A DNA stretch of 17,743 bases. It comes from Pyronema omphalodes. Its lineage: Eukaryota > Ascomycota > Pezizomycetes > Pezizales > Pyronemataceae. The notes below the pieces were generated by a model. The model had not been told where the DNA came from. It ran no database searches and saw only the letters and a program-made list of their open reading frames with translations. The translations under genes were made by a program, and so were the position numbers. The stretch is taken from the NCBI GenBank assembly GCA_024516155.1, contig JAJJXM010000169.1, positions 7,501-25,243 of the forward strand, given 5' to 3'. Positions 7,482 through 16,959 of this stretch are shown one piece after another. The stretch's first letter is position 1; the number at the start of each line of letters is the position of its first letter.

Positions 7482-9043
7482 ATGAGTCTTGAACCGAAAT
7501 CCAAAGACGCGGAGGATGCTAATAAGGTATGTCAAGGAAAGACTGGGGGATTGATGTTCCGGCGCGATTGAGACGGAGGTGATCACGATGGATGGCGACA
7601 CGTGGGATAGATTACCTGCTACCTTCCGCCTCCTCATAATCCACAATTCTAGATAGAACTTTAAGCTGAGTTCAACTGAATCTCTCACTGACACATTCGC
7701 TTCTTTATAGCTCCCCACTACCCCCACCACCCCCACCACCGTTGATGCCGCCGCCGACGCTGCACCATCAAAAGCGCCTTCTACGCTAGCTTACTACCTC
7801 AAGCAACCTCTAACGGCCTCCTTTGTCGCTGGAGGAGTAGCAGGAGCAGTGTCAAGAACTGTTGTTTCTCCATTGGAGAGATTGAAGATTATTTTCCAGG
7901 TACAGGGTCCGGGAAATGTGTCGTACAATGGAGTTGGACCGGCGCTTTTGAAGATGTGGAAAGAGGAAGGTTGGAGAGGATTAATGAGGTATGTTCCACA
8001 CTATTGATTTACTACGATCCGCTGCTTTGGCGAGTGGAGAGGTGGGATCATGGGACTTAGGGCTTCGAACAGAGGGGGCTTTGGGCGAGGGCAACGGATG
8101 CCCTGAGTAAAGCTCGAGTCCCGAGTCTGGAATGCAAAGAGGAGGGCCGGTGGGATTGCGGTTCTGAATATTAACTAACATGTGCCTACTTCACAGAGGA
8201 AATGGTACCAACTGTATCCGCATTGTTCCCTACTCCGCAGTCCAATTCTCTTCCTACACCGTTTACAAGAAGGTCCATTTCCCTCCCTATCACCAGGCCG
8301 TTCAGGCCCTCTACTTCTCCCACTAATCTCAATTCAATTACAGTGGTTCACCCCCGAAAGTGGTGAAATGGATGCCTACCGTCGTCTCCTCAGTGGAGCC
8401 ATGGCAGGAGTCACCTCCGTCGTTGCCACCTACCCTCTCGACATTGTCCGTACTCGTCTCTCCATCCAGTCCGCCTCTTTCGAAGCCCTTGGAAAAAAGC
8501 AGGCCAAGCTCCCCGGAATGTTTACTACTATGAAGAACATGTATGTGACTGAAGGAGGAACGGTCGCGTTGTACCGAGGATTGGGACCGACTTTGGCCGG
8601 TGTTGCCCCGTATGTGGGAATTAACTTCGCTACTTACGAGGCTGTGAGAAAGGCGCTCACTCCGGAGGGAAAAGAGAATCCCTCGGCTCTCGGAAAGTTG
8701 CTTGCTGGTGGTGCAAGTGGTGCTGTAGCGCAGAGCATTACTTATCCGTTTGAGTAAGTTCCCTTGCATTATCGAGCTGTGAAAGCGATGGTGTTGGAAT
8801 TGGATACTAATCGCTCACAGTGTTCTCCGCCGTCGTTTCCAAGTCAACACAATGTCCGGAATCGGTTACAAGTACAAGGGACTCGGAGACGCAATCCGTA
8901 TCATTGTCCGTAACGAAGGAATCAAGGGTCTCTACAAAGGTCTCCTACCAAATCTTTTGAAAGTTGCCCCAAGCATAGGCAGTTCTTTCTTGAGTTATGA
9001 GATTACCAGAGATCTTATGACTGGGTTGGCGGGAGGCATCTAA
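7482..9043 (+). CDS. Mitochondrial carrier, Ypr011c-like (putative APS/PAPS carrier)
   Basis: Five exons: 7482-7526, 7711-7988, 8197-8272, 8344-8753 and 8821-9043 (stop TAA), giving 343 residues. Seen directly: the three tandem repeats of the mitochondrial carrier (SLC25) family, each with its Px[DE]xx[KR] signature: PLERLK at 69-74, PLDIVR at 164-169 and PFDVLR at 268-273. A G-N-G-T-N-C-I-R-I-V-P-Y-S-A-V-Q-F block follows the first repeat. The first about 45 residues are a Thr/Pro/Ala-rich tail without EF-hands, which excludes the calcium-regulated ATP-Mg/Pi carriers. Six inner-membrane helices are expected. Known: the yeast homologue with this NCIRxxPYSAVQF pattern, Ypr011c, carries adenosine 5'-phosphosulfate and PAPS. 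The substrate here is inferred from that resemblance; a CoA or adenine-nucleotide carrier is the alternative. Introns are 184, 208, 71 and 67 nt. Intron 2 has the branch site TTAACTAAC and intron 4 has ACTAAT. Intron 3 has a weak donor (GTCCAT), so its 5' edge is the least certain part. Confidence 0.9.
7711..7740 (+). repeat. Coding Thr/Pro micro-repeat at start of carrier exon 2
   Basis: The exon opens with tandem CCCACCACC-type 9-mers that encode Thr-Thr-Pro repeats in the N-terminal tail facing out of the carrier fold. Such a repeat can change length without harm to the transport domain. It also means the tail length may vary between strains. Confidence 0.7.
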
Positions 9044-11323
9044 ACTATCACCACTATCAGCACTAGCACCCCTAGCGGATCACAATTAACGAGGGGATGA
9101 TGAGTGGATAAGGGGGGATAGTATGGGAATAGAGAAGGCAAAGAATCTTGGGAATATCGAGAGATAATTAGGTAAAATGGGATACTGGATACGGCAAAGG
9201 CAGAATGGGAGGTTCTTTGCTTTAATAATATCCAGGTTTTTTGCATCATAGAGGTGAGATGGCAAAGCTGAAAAAGAAAAGCAGGCTCAGCGAATATGGC
9301 AGGAGGGCAAAGATGGGCGTTAGATGCTAGAGGAGGAAGCGTACCTCAATTTCGATGCATGGCGGATCTTTAGGAGATCTTCAAGGAGGGAGGGGGGTTA
9401 TCTCACTTTCTTTTTCTTTACTTACTGCCTACTACTTTCGTTTTTTTTTTCTTTTTGTTTACGCGGTTTTAGGGTTGCGAAAGGTTTTATTTTGCTTATA
9501 TTGCTTGCTTTCTTTTCGCGAATATGGTGTTTTCTTTTTACAATAAGGTTAAATTTGGGGAAGGAGAGCAGGATCCAGGAGCGGAGATTGAGGTTCCTGG
9601 CGCTCGACTTCGTTTTGGGCTAAGGTAGGCGGCCGTACACTTATGGTCAAGATGGTAGTTTTGTATATTCAATCTACTTATCTTAGCTAAGTGCAGCTGA
9701 AGGAGAATACTTGGAAGCCATCTTTGGAATGGACGGGGGGTTTTTGTGAATACCTTTTCTTTTACACCTCTTAGTTTTTACATAGTGTCAAGTGTTTCCT
9801 TTTTTTGTTCTTGTGGATTTTATTTGGTGGGAGAGGCGGAAAAGTAGATAATCATGAAACTGTTTCTAGTATCAAAGTTTTTTTTGGCACTTTATGAAAA
9901 TTGCGGTGAAGGTTGTAATGAGGCTTTTACAAGTCAAAATCCGACTTGACGTTGACACCTACATACTCTAGCTACCCCGCGCTTTCTACTCGCGTTAAGC
10001 CGTCTGGAGCTCATTACCACCTTCTTAATTTGGAGCTCATGAGCTTAAGCCTTAAGCTGGGGTGCTCGTGGTCGTACCCATTCTTAACGTGAGCTTAACC
10101 GGTGGGAACTGTCTCGTGATACGCTTGACCTCGTGATGGTACCTTGAGGCTTCGAACTCAGAACCCAATGATGAGAGCGAATGAGGCGGAGGAGAAGGAC
10201 CCGGGGATTGGTCATGCTGGATAGAAATTCTTAGTTGGTGATAGAGGTTTGGCTTTTATGTATACTTGGCTTGCTATAAGAGTTCTCGCTATCTGAACGA
10301 AAATCTCATGGGTTCGAGGAAATTTAAACAACGAATAGATGGTGATCCTTATGTAACTTATGCTGCATGCTGCAATTTCTCGCAGTTAAAGTTACGCTTG
10401 CTTCGTCCCTGCAGATTCAGCTTTGTTTTTAGATATGCCGATAGGTCCGGCAGGGACAAGAAAGAGGACTGTGGAGTGATAAGCTTTTGGGAGAAGATTC
10501 GTATGATTATTTTGTTCTTTTATTTGAGCAGGCTTTGTGAAATTTGGATCTGGAGTCTATCCTAAGGCCATGGTCTTGAGAGAATATGTAGAGCTTCCTG
10601 CGATTATTCTTCCATACGATTTCCATTCTTCTTTGTTCGCTTGGCCTACTCTAGGCATTCGTAGCTTCATTCCCGTTTGTAGCTTCGGGCTTCGCTTCAT
10701 TTCCGCTTCAGGTCTGGGAAGTAACCATTATTCTAAATCCATAGCGCCGTCTTATACCCGTTCTCCACTTCCGCTTCGTTCATCATCGAATTCAGTCTCA
10801 CGCGTCTCTGTCACACATCGGACTTTATCAGGTTCAGGTTGCTCTACATATCTCAACCATACCCCTCACCTCACCTACCATCGTATAACGGTCAGGGACC
10901 CACCCCACTCAGCTAACCCACCAACACCACCACCCTCGCTGCTACCGTCGCGTACCTCTCATCTCTCAGCTCCCCACAAGTCTACAGCTCTCCCACCCCC
11001 GGAACAACACCACCACGGCTTTCATTCGAAGCACACGATACACAACTCTACACCTAGAGCTACCTTGTTCACGGGAAACGACTCGGACTGTCAAACTAGA
11101 GACACAACATAGCTGTTAGGGTCTGTTCCAGCTTGTGTACTGCTGCATAGCTCTAGCTTTCCATCTGCTTGCTCAGCTACACCTCAGTCCACGCCTACAG
11201 CAACCCGACCACAATACACTCCATCACATCACAACAAACTTCAACACTCCGCCACCAGCTTGATTCCCGCATTTACATCCTCCACACGTCCTCCTTCCGT
11301 CGGCACCTACTACAACCGTAATC
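9044..11323. other. Intergenic spacer between carrier and ATG7
   Basis: The first part should hold the carrier 3' UTR (AT-rich, with TTTAATAATA near 9221). A T-rich stretch follows to about 9900. A palindrome cluster lies at 10034-10058 and an 8-bp inverted repeat (GTCCCTGC/GCAGGGAC) at 10405-10412 and 10450-10457. From about 10570 the sequence becomes C/T/A-rich and probably forms the promoter and leader of ATG7. An ATG-initiated open frame at 10570-11112 predicts a Ser/Pro/Thr/His-rich peptide of about 180 residues that resembles no family; I treat it as leader sequence or an upstream ORF, not a gene. Confidence 0.5.
10034..10058. repeat. Two overlapping perfect palindromes
   Basis: AGCTCATGAGCT (10034-10045) is a perfect 12-bp palindrome. 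Overlapping its last four bases is AGCTTAAG-C-CTTAAGCT (10042-10058), two perfect 8-bp arms around a single C. Related GAGCTTAA and GGAGCTCAT fragments recur within 60 bp on both sides. This could be a binding site for dimeric regulators or a relic of an inverted-repeat element. Confidence 0.7.
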
Positions 11324-13751
11324 ATGGCTTCAGGCAAACTTCAGTTCGCACCATTCGAATCCTTAATCGAACTGCCGTTTTACTACAGTTTGGCACAGCA
11401 TAAGATAGACTTTGATAAGCTGGATGATTCCCCGAGGAGGGTTATGGGGAGATATCTTCCGAAGGATGCTCAGAGAATGCAAATCAGTGGTGATGCGCTG
11501 GGCGCTGATGAGTAGGTTTTCTATTTCTTTGGCTTTATGACTTTATGGGCTTTGCAGGTTTCGCGGGCTTCGCGGGCTTCATGGTCGCTGGGGGGTTAAG
11601 GGCTTTCCGAGTTCACTGATTTACAAGCTCACAAGCCCGGAATCCCACTGATTTGCTATTGAACCTCAAGTGCTGACGAATGATATAGTGTCGCAAAGGA
11701 TGCTTGCCGTGCCGAGGGCATGATTAAAAACTTTAATACACTTGAAGATTTCAAGAAGGCAGATAGACCATTAATTTTGAAGCGCATTGCGACTACGGTT
11801 TGTTTTACCTCTTTTTCTGCTATTTAGGTTATTTCTAATAGAAGATCTTAGATTTGGGATGCTATTCTAGATGGATCTGTCTACTCATGTCCTTCCTTGC
11901 TGTCTTCCTTTTTGATTCTCTCATACGCCGACTTGAAGAAGTACAAGTTTCACCACCTATTTGCATTCCCTGCATTTATCTCACAGCCAACCTGGACCAT
12001 GGCCTCCCCCATCACTCGCCTCGATGCCAGCCAGACTGCATCCCTTGTAGACTCCGTCAACTCCTGGAAATACCAAAATGATTCACGTCAGCGTGGATTC
12101 TTTTTGGTTAAGCAAGACCGAAGCCAATTCGAAATTGCTAGCTTGGGGGCTTTTGAGAGAGGGTTTTTTGGACCTGATGTTGATCCTCGCGATCGTATGG
12201 TTGCTTTCGTTGACCCGTCAGACTATGCAGACAACCCAGGGTGGCCTCTTAGAAACCTCCTCGTTCTTGTTAGAAAGAGATGGGGATGGAAGAGTGTCAG
12301 AATTCTTTGTTATAGAGACAGTCACGCTCATCGTTATGAGCCTAGGAGTATTATCTTGGACCTTAAGCTCGAGGAGGATGGAAGCGTTGAGAACCTTTCC
12401 TTGAATGATGAAATGCCAAAGATTGTCGGATGGGAGAAAAACGAGGAGAACCAGATCCGTCCAAGAATTGCGAATCTCTCAGCACAGATGGATCCCAAGG
12501 TCCAGGCGGATATCAATGTTGACCTCAATCTAAAGCTCATGAAGTGGAGAGTAGCACCAGACCTCGACCTTGAAAAGATCAAGGCCACAAAATGTCTTCT
12601 CCTCGGAGCCGGAACCCTAGGATCTTATGTTGGAAGAATCCTCCTTGGATGGGGTGTCAAACATATCTCCTTTGTCGACTCCGGCACCGTCTCTTTCTCC
12701 AACCCTGTCCGTCAGCCGCTGTTTACATTTGAAGACTGCATCGGTGGAAAGACTAAGAAAGCTACACAAGCCGCTGAGGCTATGAAGGCGATTTACCCCA
12801 ATGTCCACGTCAAGGGGTACGATATGACTGTTCCCATGGCTGCACACCCCTTCAGTGCCGCTCAAGAGCCTGAAGTCAAGGCGGATTATGAGAAGCTGAA
12901 AGAGCTTTTTGAGACTCATGATGCTATTTTCTTGCTTATGGATACCCGTGAGTCTCGTTGGTTGCCCACGGTAATGGGAAAGTCCATGGGCAAGATTGTC
13001 ATGAATGCTGCGCTGGGATTTGACACCTACGTTGTTATGCGTCATGGTGTTAAGCCTGCTAAATTTGAGTCTGGAATCGAGGGGGATATGAAGGGCGAGG
13101 AATTGGGTTGTTACTATTGTAACGATGTTGTGGTTCCCGGAGACGTAAGTTCCATGTGACTGACTACTTTTGAAGCAAGATTCTCTTTGCAGAAGCTTGA
13201 TCGAACAATGATCTTGAATGAGTGATACTGATGATTGAAATAGTCTTTGACTGGTGCTACACTAGACCAGCAGTGTACCGTCACCCGTCCAGGTGTCGCT
13301 CCTCTAGCCTCCGCGTACCTGACCGAGCTCCTCGTCTCGATCGTTCAACATCCTCTTGGGTATGTCTAATTCCTCAGATCCCACTAATCTAGCCTCTTAT
13401 ACTAAAACTAATACCCTCCTCTCTAGACCCGCCGCCCCAGCTCCTCAGGATATCACCAAAGCGGACCGTGGAAACCACCCGCTAGGCCACATCCCGCATA
13501 CTCTCCGTGGATTCCTGGCCAGCTTCCAGAATATGACAGTTAAGGGATCCGCATATGACTGTTGCTCAGCATGCTCAGATAAGATTATCAACGCTTATGA
13601 AAAGGGCGGTTGGGAGTTTGTAAAGCGTGCTCTATGTGAACGCGGTTATGTCGATGAAGTATCGGGACTTGCGGAGGTTCAGAGATTGGCCGAACAGGCG
13701 GATGCGGCGGGATGGGGAAGTGATGACGATGGAGAGGATGAGGATTTTTAG
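11324..13751 (+). CDS. ATG7: ATG7, E1-like activating enzyme of autophagy
   Basis: Exons 11324-11511, 11689-11797, 11852-13144, 13244-13359 and 13427-13751 (stop TAG) give 676 residues, normal for fungal Atg7. It adenylates Atg8 and Atg12, holds them as a thioester, and passes them to the E2s Atg3 and Atg10 in the cytosol. Seen: the N-terminal F-A-P motif (residues 8-10), known from human ATG7 to matter for E2/LC3 transfer; the hallmark YADLKKYKF followed by FAFPAF; the nucleotide-binding loop GAGTLG at 351-356 at the start of the E1 ThiF-type domain; and the predicted thioester cysteine C541 in [10 protein letters not shown]. Two C-x-x-C pairs fit zinc binding (C-Y-Y-C near the end of exon 3, C-S-A-C in exon 5). 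An acidic tail ends DDDGEDEDF. Introns are 177, 54, 99 and 67 nt, with CTGAC, CTAAT and ACTAAT branch-like sites in introns 1, 2 and 4. Exon 3 starts with IWDAI and restores the family pattern [12 protein letters not shown] translation starting inside exon 3 would lack the N-terminal domain. The gene converges with ISU1. Confidence 0.97.
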
Positions 13752-14037
13752 ATCCCTGGATCAGTAGAGAGAAGGACATCATGATTGACATGAGATGGAA
13801 TGTAGCCATAAAGAAATAGTTATGGGTATGGTATTGTAGCGGAATAATGAGTCAAAATGCTACATAGATGGTTGGCGTATGGAGTTTGGAGCTTGGAAAA
13901 GCGGGAACTCATTGTTTAGAGCCCTGGATTTTGGGTCTTTGGTTTTGTTTTTTTGGATGGGTGGAGTCGCTGAGTGGGTGGGTGAGCGAAGGGGGGAGAA
14001 ATGGAAGTACGGGGAGAAGGGGATATGATAATACCTA

Positions 14038-14077
14038 CATCGCAGATGATAAATAATATCTGCGATGCATTTTTTTT
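14038..14077. repeat. Perfect 10-bp hairpin with T-run, 3' of ATG7
   Basis: CATCGCAGAT (14038-14047) and ATCTGCGATG (14058-14067) are exact reverse complements around a 10-base AT-rich loop, and eight T follow from 14070. The layout copies a bacterial intrinsic terminator, but in a fungal nucleus this has no such established role. It sits about 290 bp after the ATG7 stop, so it may lie in the 3' UTR or just beyond the poly(A) site. Confidence 0.75.
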
Positions 14078-14440
14078 GTATGGTTTTTCCACAGCGTTTT
14101 CAACTCTGGGCTGTTTTTGTTACATAGATAGCTACAGATACACCTAACTCTTTATGGCTGTTACTTAGAGGGTAATAATTATTTGGTAGTTTTACAGAAG
14201 AGCTCTGTTTTTTTTTTGGAAGCGGAAAGAAAAGGATGTGGAATATTAACTCCTGATTATCCTGCATGCCTGGAATGTAAAAATGGGCTTGTTATGGGCT
14301 GGTTGGTTGGTATGTGATTCTTTTTTGTTGTTGTTGTGTTTGTAATACAACTTATCTGCAATATTTGGAACTGGAATTGGAATAGTTAAATTAATCCAAA
14401 CAGACTTCTTACTTCGTTTTTCGTTTTCTTTTCTTTTATT

Positions 14441-14442
<2 letters not shown>

Positions 14443-14474
<32 letters not shown>
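14443..14474. repeat. 32-base T homopolymer
   Basis: An uninterrupted T run, preceded by a pyrimidine-rich TTCTTTTCTTTTATTTC stretch. Probable slippage-prone microsatellite. The length may be uncertain in the assembly. Confidence 0.9.
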
Positions 14475-14479
<5 letters not shown>

Positions 14480-14673
14480 GGTTGGCTTTGCTTTGCTGTG
14501 GTTGGGGTTAAAAATGAAGCACGGGGTTTTGGGACATAATGTAACGTAACGTAATGTAACGTAGCATCTATGTACTTGGAATAAAGTGATGGAGATGGCT
14601 CATGTGATTGTATACAGGTAGACATATACCTAGACATACATACATAGACATAGACATCAAATGACATTCCCAT

Positions 14674-14811
14674 CATTTATCATTCGAATCCTTAGCATCA
14701 TCATAATCATCCAATCATCCACATCATCCACATCATCCACATCATCCACATCATCCACATCATTTATCATTTATCATTTATCATTCGAATCCTCAGCATC
14801 ATCGTAATCAT
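14674..14811. repeat. 9-bp array between 37-bp direct repeats
   Basis: A 37-bp segment beginning CATTTATCATTCGAATCC (14674-14710) recurs at 14775-14811 with only two substitutions. Between the copies lie about five ATCCACATC nonamers and then TCATTTA heptamers that run into the second copy. The arrangement suggests a segment duplication with array growth between the copies, similar to the framed array at 2821-3177. Confidence 0.85.
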
Positions 14812-14977
14812 AGACGTCATCATACGGTGTATCAACAAGCCTATACCAACAAGCCATATCAGCTTATAAATCACACAGTCTACACATGTACATATGGTGC
14901 TGTATCCGCCGCGTTATCGCATGCAGAGCGGATCTAGCCCTGCATTCCGTTCGAACTTCGTGGGGTGGGGTAGCTGC

Positions 14978-15200
14978 CTGCTGCTGCTGCTGCTGCAACT
15001 TGAAAATGAAGGACGGCCTGTTGCTTGGTTGTGGGATATGGGCTGGTTTGTTACATCGCTATATCGCTATCGAGCTATCGCTACGTCAATACGTCAACAC
15101 GTCAACACATAGCCGAGGTGTAGTGTGTATCCTTGCCGCGGTGGAAATTTCGCGCCCCGCGACGCTCAACGTCCAGTACTGCACTGCACTGCACTGCACT
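14978..15200. repeat. CTG run, ATCGCT/ACGTCA series and ACTGC run
   Basis: Six CTG triplets occupy 14978-14995. ATCGCTAT-type and TACGTCAA-type short repeats occupy about 15056-15108. ACTGC pentamers (four and a half) occupy 15178-15200. All are short and lie in the convergent spacer. No gene reading is supported across them. Confidence 0.75.
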
Positions 15201-15751
15201 TATCACATCACTTATCGACGATATTCCATACCAACTCAACTCATAAACTCTTCATAGATTCGAACATAGAATATACACGAAAATAAAAAAAAAAGGTTAA
15301 GAGGAGATGAAGAAGGAAGAGAAAAAAAAGTATAATGGATACATAAAAATTTTTGTCATTCAATATTCTTGGATAAAAAACAACACCATAAAACGCCGGT
15401 TACTTGTAGTTGAAACAGAACAGAAAAAAAAAACAATGAATCAAAATTTCCCACCCAATCAATACACATGACCGGACCTATTATGGCCACGGCCTTCTTC
15501 AAAGTGCTTCAGAAGAGTTTTACCAACCCCCTCCCTCCCTCCTCCTCCTTTTCCATCCCAACCCCAACTTCGCCCTTTGCATCTTTCGCCGTTTTAGGTT
15601 GAAGAACTGATACTTGATCGTCGTTCTGCTCTTCTTTTATGGTGTTGCTCCACACCGGTTCGCTTCGGTTCAGTTTACTGAACGTCCCTCATTTCTTTCT
15701 CCCCTCGCTTCCTTCTCTCCCCTCGTATTCCTTCTTCCTCCGTAACACCTC

Positions 15752-16476
15752 TTACAAAGAAGCACCCATAGTCATTCTAGCGCCGGGGTTCTTTCCCTTG
15801 AAGTTGGCAATAGCGCTCTTGACGGCATCCTCAGCGAGCATAGAGCAGTGAAGCTTGACAGGAGGCAAGCAAAGCTCCTTGGCAATCTGGGTGTTCTTGA
15901 TCATGGCAGCCTCGTCAAGGGTCTTTCCGTAGAGAAGCTCGGTAACGTAACTGGAGGAAGCGATAGCCGATCCGCATCCGAAAGTCTTGAACTTGACGTC
16001 GGAAATCTTTCCGGTCTTCTCATCGACACGGATCTGAAGCTTCATGACATCTCCACCTGAGGAAAGGTTAGTACGTGATTATTATATGAGATACAAGCTT
16101 TGCAGGGTTCGCGGGTTTGTTGGGGACTACGCGGCTCGGACATATCGGCGGTAATGACGGGATAGTCAATGTCACCGGAGGTGCGGCGCGCCATCCCCCA
16201 CCAAGTTTCCGAGGCTGCTATGTCCCAGTTCTCGAGAGTTTGGAACCGCAGATGCAATTGAAAAGGAGTGTAGAGGGGAAACTTACATGCAGGGGCACCG
16301 ACGAGTCCAGTTCCAACGTCCTGGTCGTTCTTGTTCATGGATCCGACATTGCGGGGGTTGTTGTAGTGGTCAAGGACCTTCTCGTGGTACTTTCTGACGG
16401 GGACGATGGTGGCAACGCGAGGGGCGACGAATTTAGGAGCGACAGCTCTGGGAACGGTGAGGAGTGTGCGGAACAT
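15752..16476 (-). CDS. ISU1: Mitochondrial iron-sulfur cluster scaffold, IscU/Isu1
   Basis: Two exons on the minus strand, 16476-16287 and 16056-15752, give 164 residues, typical of fungal Isu proteins. The product assembles [2Fe-2S] clusters in the matrix with the cysteine desulfurase Nfs1-Isd11, frataxin and ferredoxin, then hands them on through the Hsp70/J-protein system. Seen: an Arg-rich, acid-free presequence (about residues 1-29), then the mature start YHEKVLDHYNNPRNVGS. The three cluster-binding cysteines are C64 (in G-A-P-A-C-G-D, with the conserved D66), C91 (F-G-C-G-S-A) and C134 (K-L-H-C-S-M, with H133). The chaperone-binding motif LPPVK is at 127-131. The 230-nt intron has donor GTAAGT, a textbook branch site GTACTAAC and acceptor CAG; it splits the codon for C64, so splicing is needed to make the first cluster ligand. 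It ends tail-to-tail with ATG7 and is divergent from the gene starting at 17540. Confidence 0.97.
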
Positions 16477-16623
16477 TGTTATTTGTTGTAAAACAGTCGT
16501 TGGACTTTAGTTGCTTGTTGGTTGTAAATTTGGTGGTTTTGAATGTGTTGTGAGGTGGGTTGTGCGCGGCGTTGATGGGAAAGATAAGCGGTGAGAAGGG
16601 GGATGGGAGGGGAACCGGATTTA

Positions 16624-16661
16624 TTATCTGATCTAGAATTGCCAAGACTATTGGTGCCAAT
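16624..16661 (-). promoter_or_regulatory. CCAAT pair and ATCAGATAA GATA-type site upstream of ISU1
   Basis: On the ISU1 sense (minus) strand ATCAGATAA lies at 16632-16624 and CCAAT at 16654-16650. A second CCAAT on the plus strand at 16657-16661 makes the near-palindrome ATTGG-TG-CCAAT. ATCWGATAA is the motif known for the fungal iron-responsive GATA repressor (SreA family), and CCAAT is the core of the CBC/HapX system that represses iron-consuming genes. The sites lie about 150-185 bp before the ISU1 start. Function is inferred; the 16-base gap between CCAAT and the nearest GAT is not the spacing I recall for CBC-HapX sites. Confidence 0.45.
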
Positions 16662-16700
16662 GGTGGGCTAATGGCAATTGCCGGGTCGGGTAGTGCCGAA

Positions 16701-16708
16701 TCACGTGA
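16701..16708. promoter_or_regulatory. TCACGTGA E-box palindrome
   Basis: A perfect 8-bp palindrome with a CACGTG core, the preferred site of bHLH factors such as Cbf1 and Pho4 in ascomycetes. It lies 225 bp upstream of the ISU1 start and within the divergent promoter. An 8-bp palindrome can occur by chance, so the assignment is tentative. Confidence 0.4.
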
Positions 16709-16959
16709 AGTGACACAGATAACAGGATGTGGCGGGATTTTGGCGTAGACAGAACATTTCGGATGCGACGGGTGGTGGTGAAGAGTCATCAGATTGATAG
16801 AATCACGAGGAGGCATTATTAATCAGCTTTGGAATTTCGGCGGTGGTGCGTAGGGCTGAGCTAGGCACCGTTTATGTCACGGCGTAGAATCACAAGAGTA
16901 GCTAGAGAGAAATAATGATGAAAAATAAATAAATAACTAAGATAAAAAGGGATAAGAAG

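Larger units (their letters stand above)
13752..15751. other. Convergent intergenic spacer between ATG7 and ISU1
   Basis: Contains the two 3' UTRs and no supported gene. Notable items are a hairpin with T-run (14038-14077), a 32-base T homopolymer (14443-14474), a GTAAC/GTAAT series near 14540-14566, a 9-bp array between 37-bp direct repeats (14674-14811), a CTG trinucleotide run of six (14978-14995), an ATCGCT/ACGTCA series (15056-15108) and an ACTGC pentamer run (15178-15200). Short open frames in this spacer follow these repeats. Confidence 0.6.

Noticed and set aside
8182..8343. Alternative N-terminus of the carrier reading through intron 3
   Set aside because: The upstream part is an out-of-frame reading of exon 3; the correct frame gives the conserved carrier block and needs the intron.
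9324..9623. Phe/Leu-rich membrane protein downstream of the carrier
   Set aside because: T-rich 3' spacer; hydrophobic residues follow from T-richness, no family features, and there is an overlapping rival frame.
10300..10330. tRNA, because of GGTTCGAGG resembling a B box
   Set aside because: No A box at a proper distance and no cloverleaf stems could be formed by eye.
10266..10565. Cys-containing small protein
   Set aside because: Starts at a TTG, no recognisable motif, located in spacer.
14386..14676. Lys-rich protein on the minus strand
   Set aside because: The Lys run is the 32-base T homopolymer read in reverse; the remainder is repeat-derived.
16117..16491. Gene on the plus strand opposite ISU1
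   Set aside because: Shadow frame of ISU1 exon 1 and intron; all conserved residues read on the minus strand.
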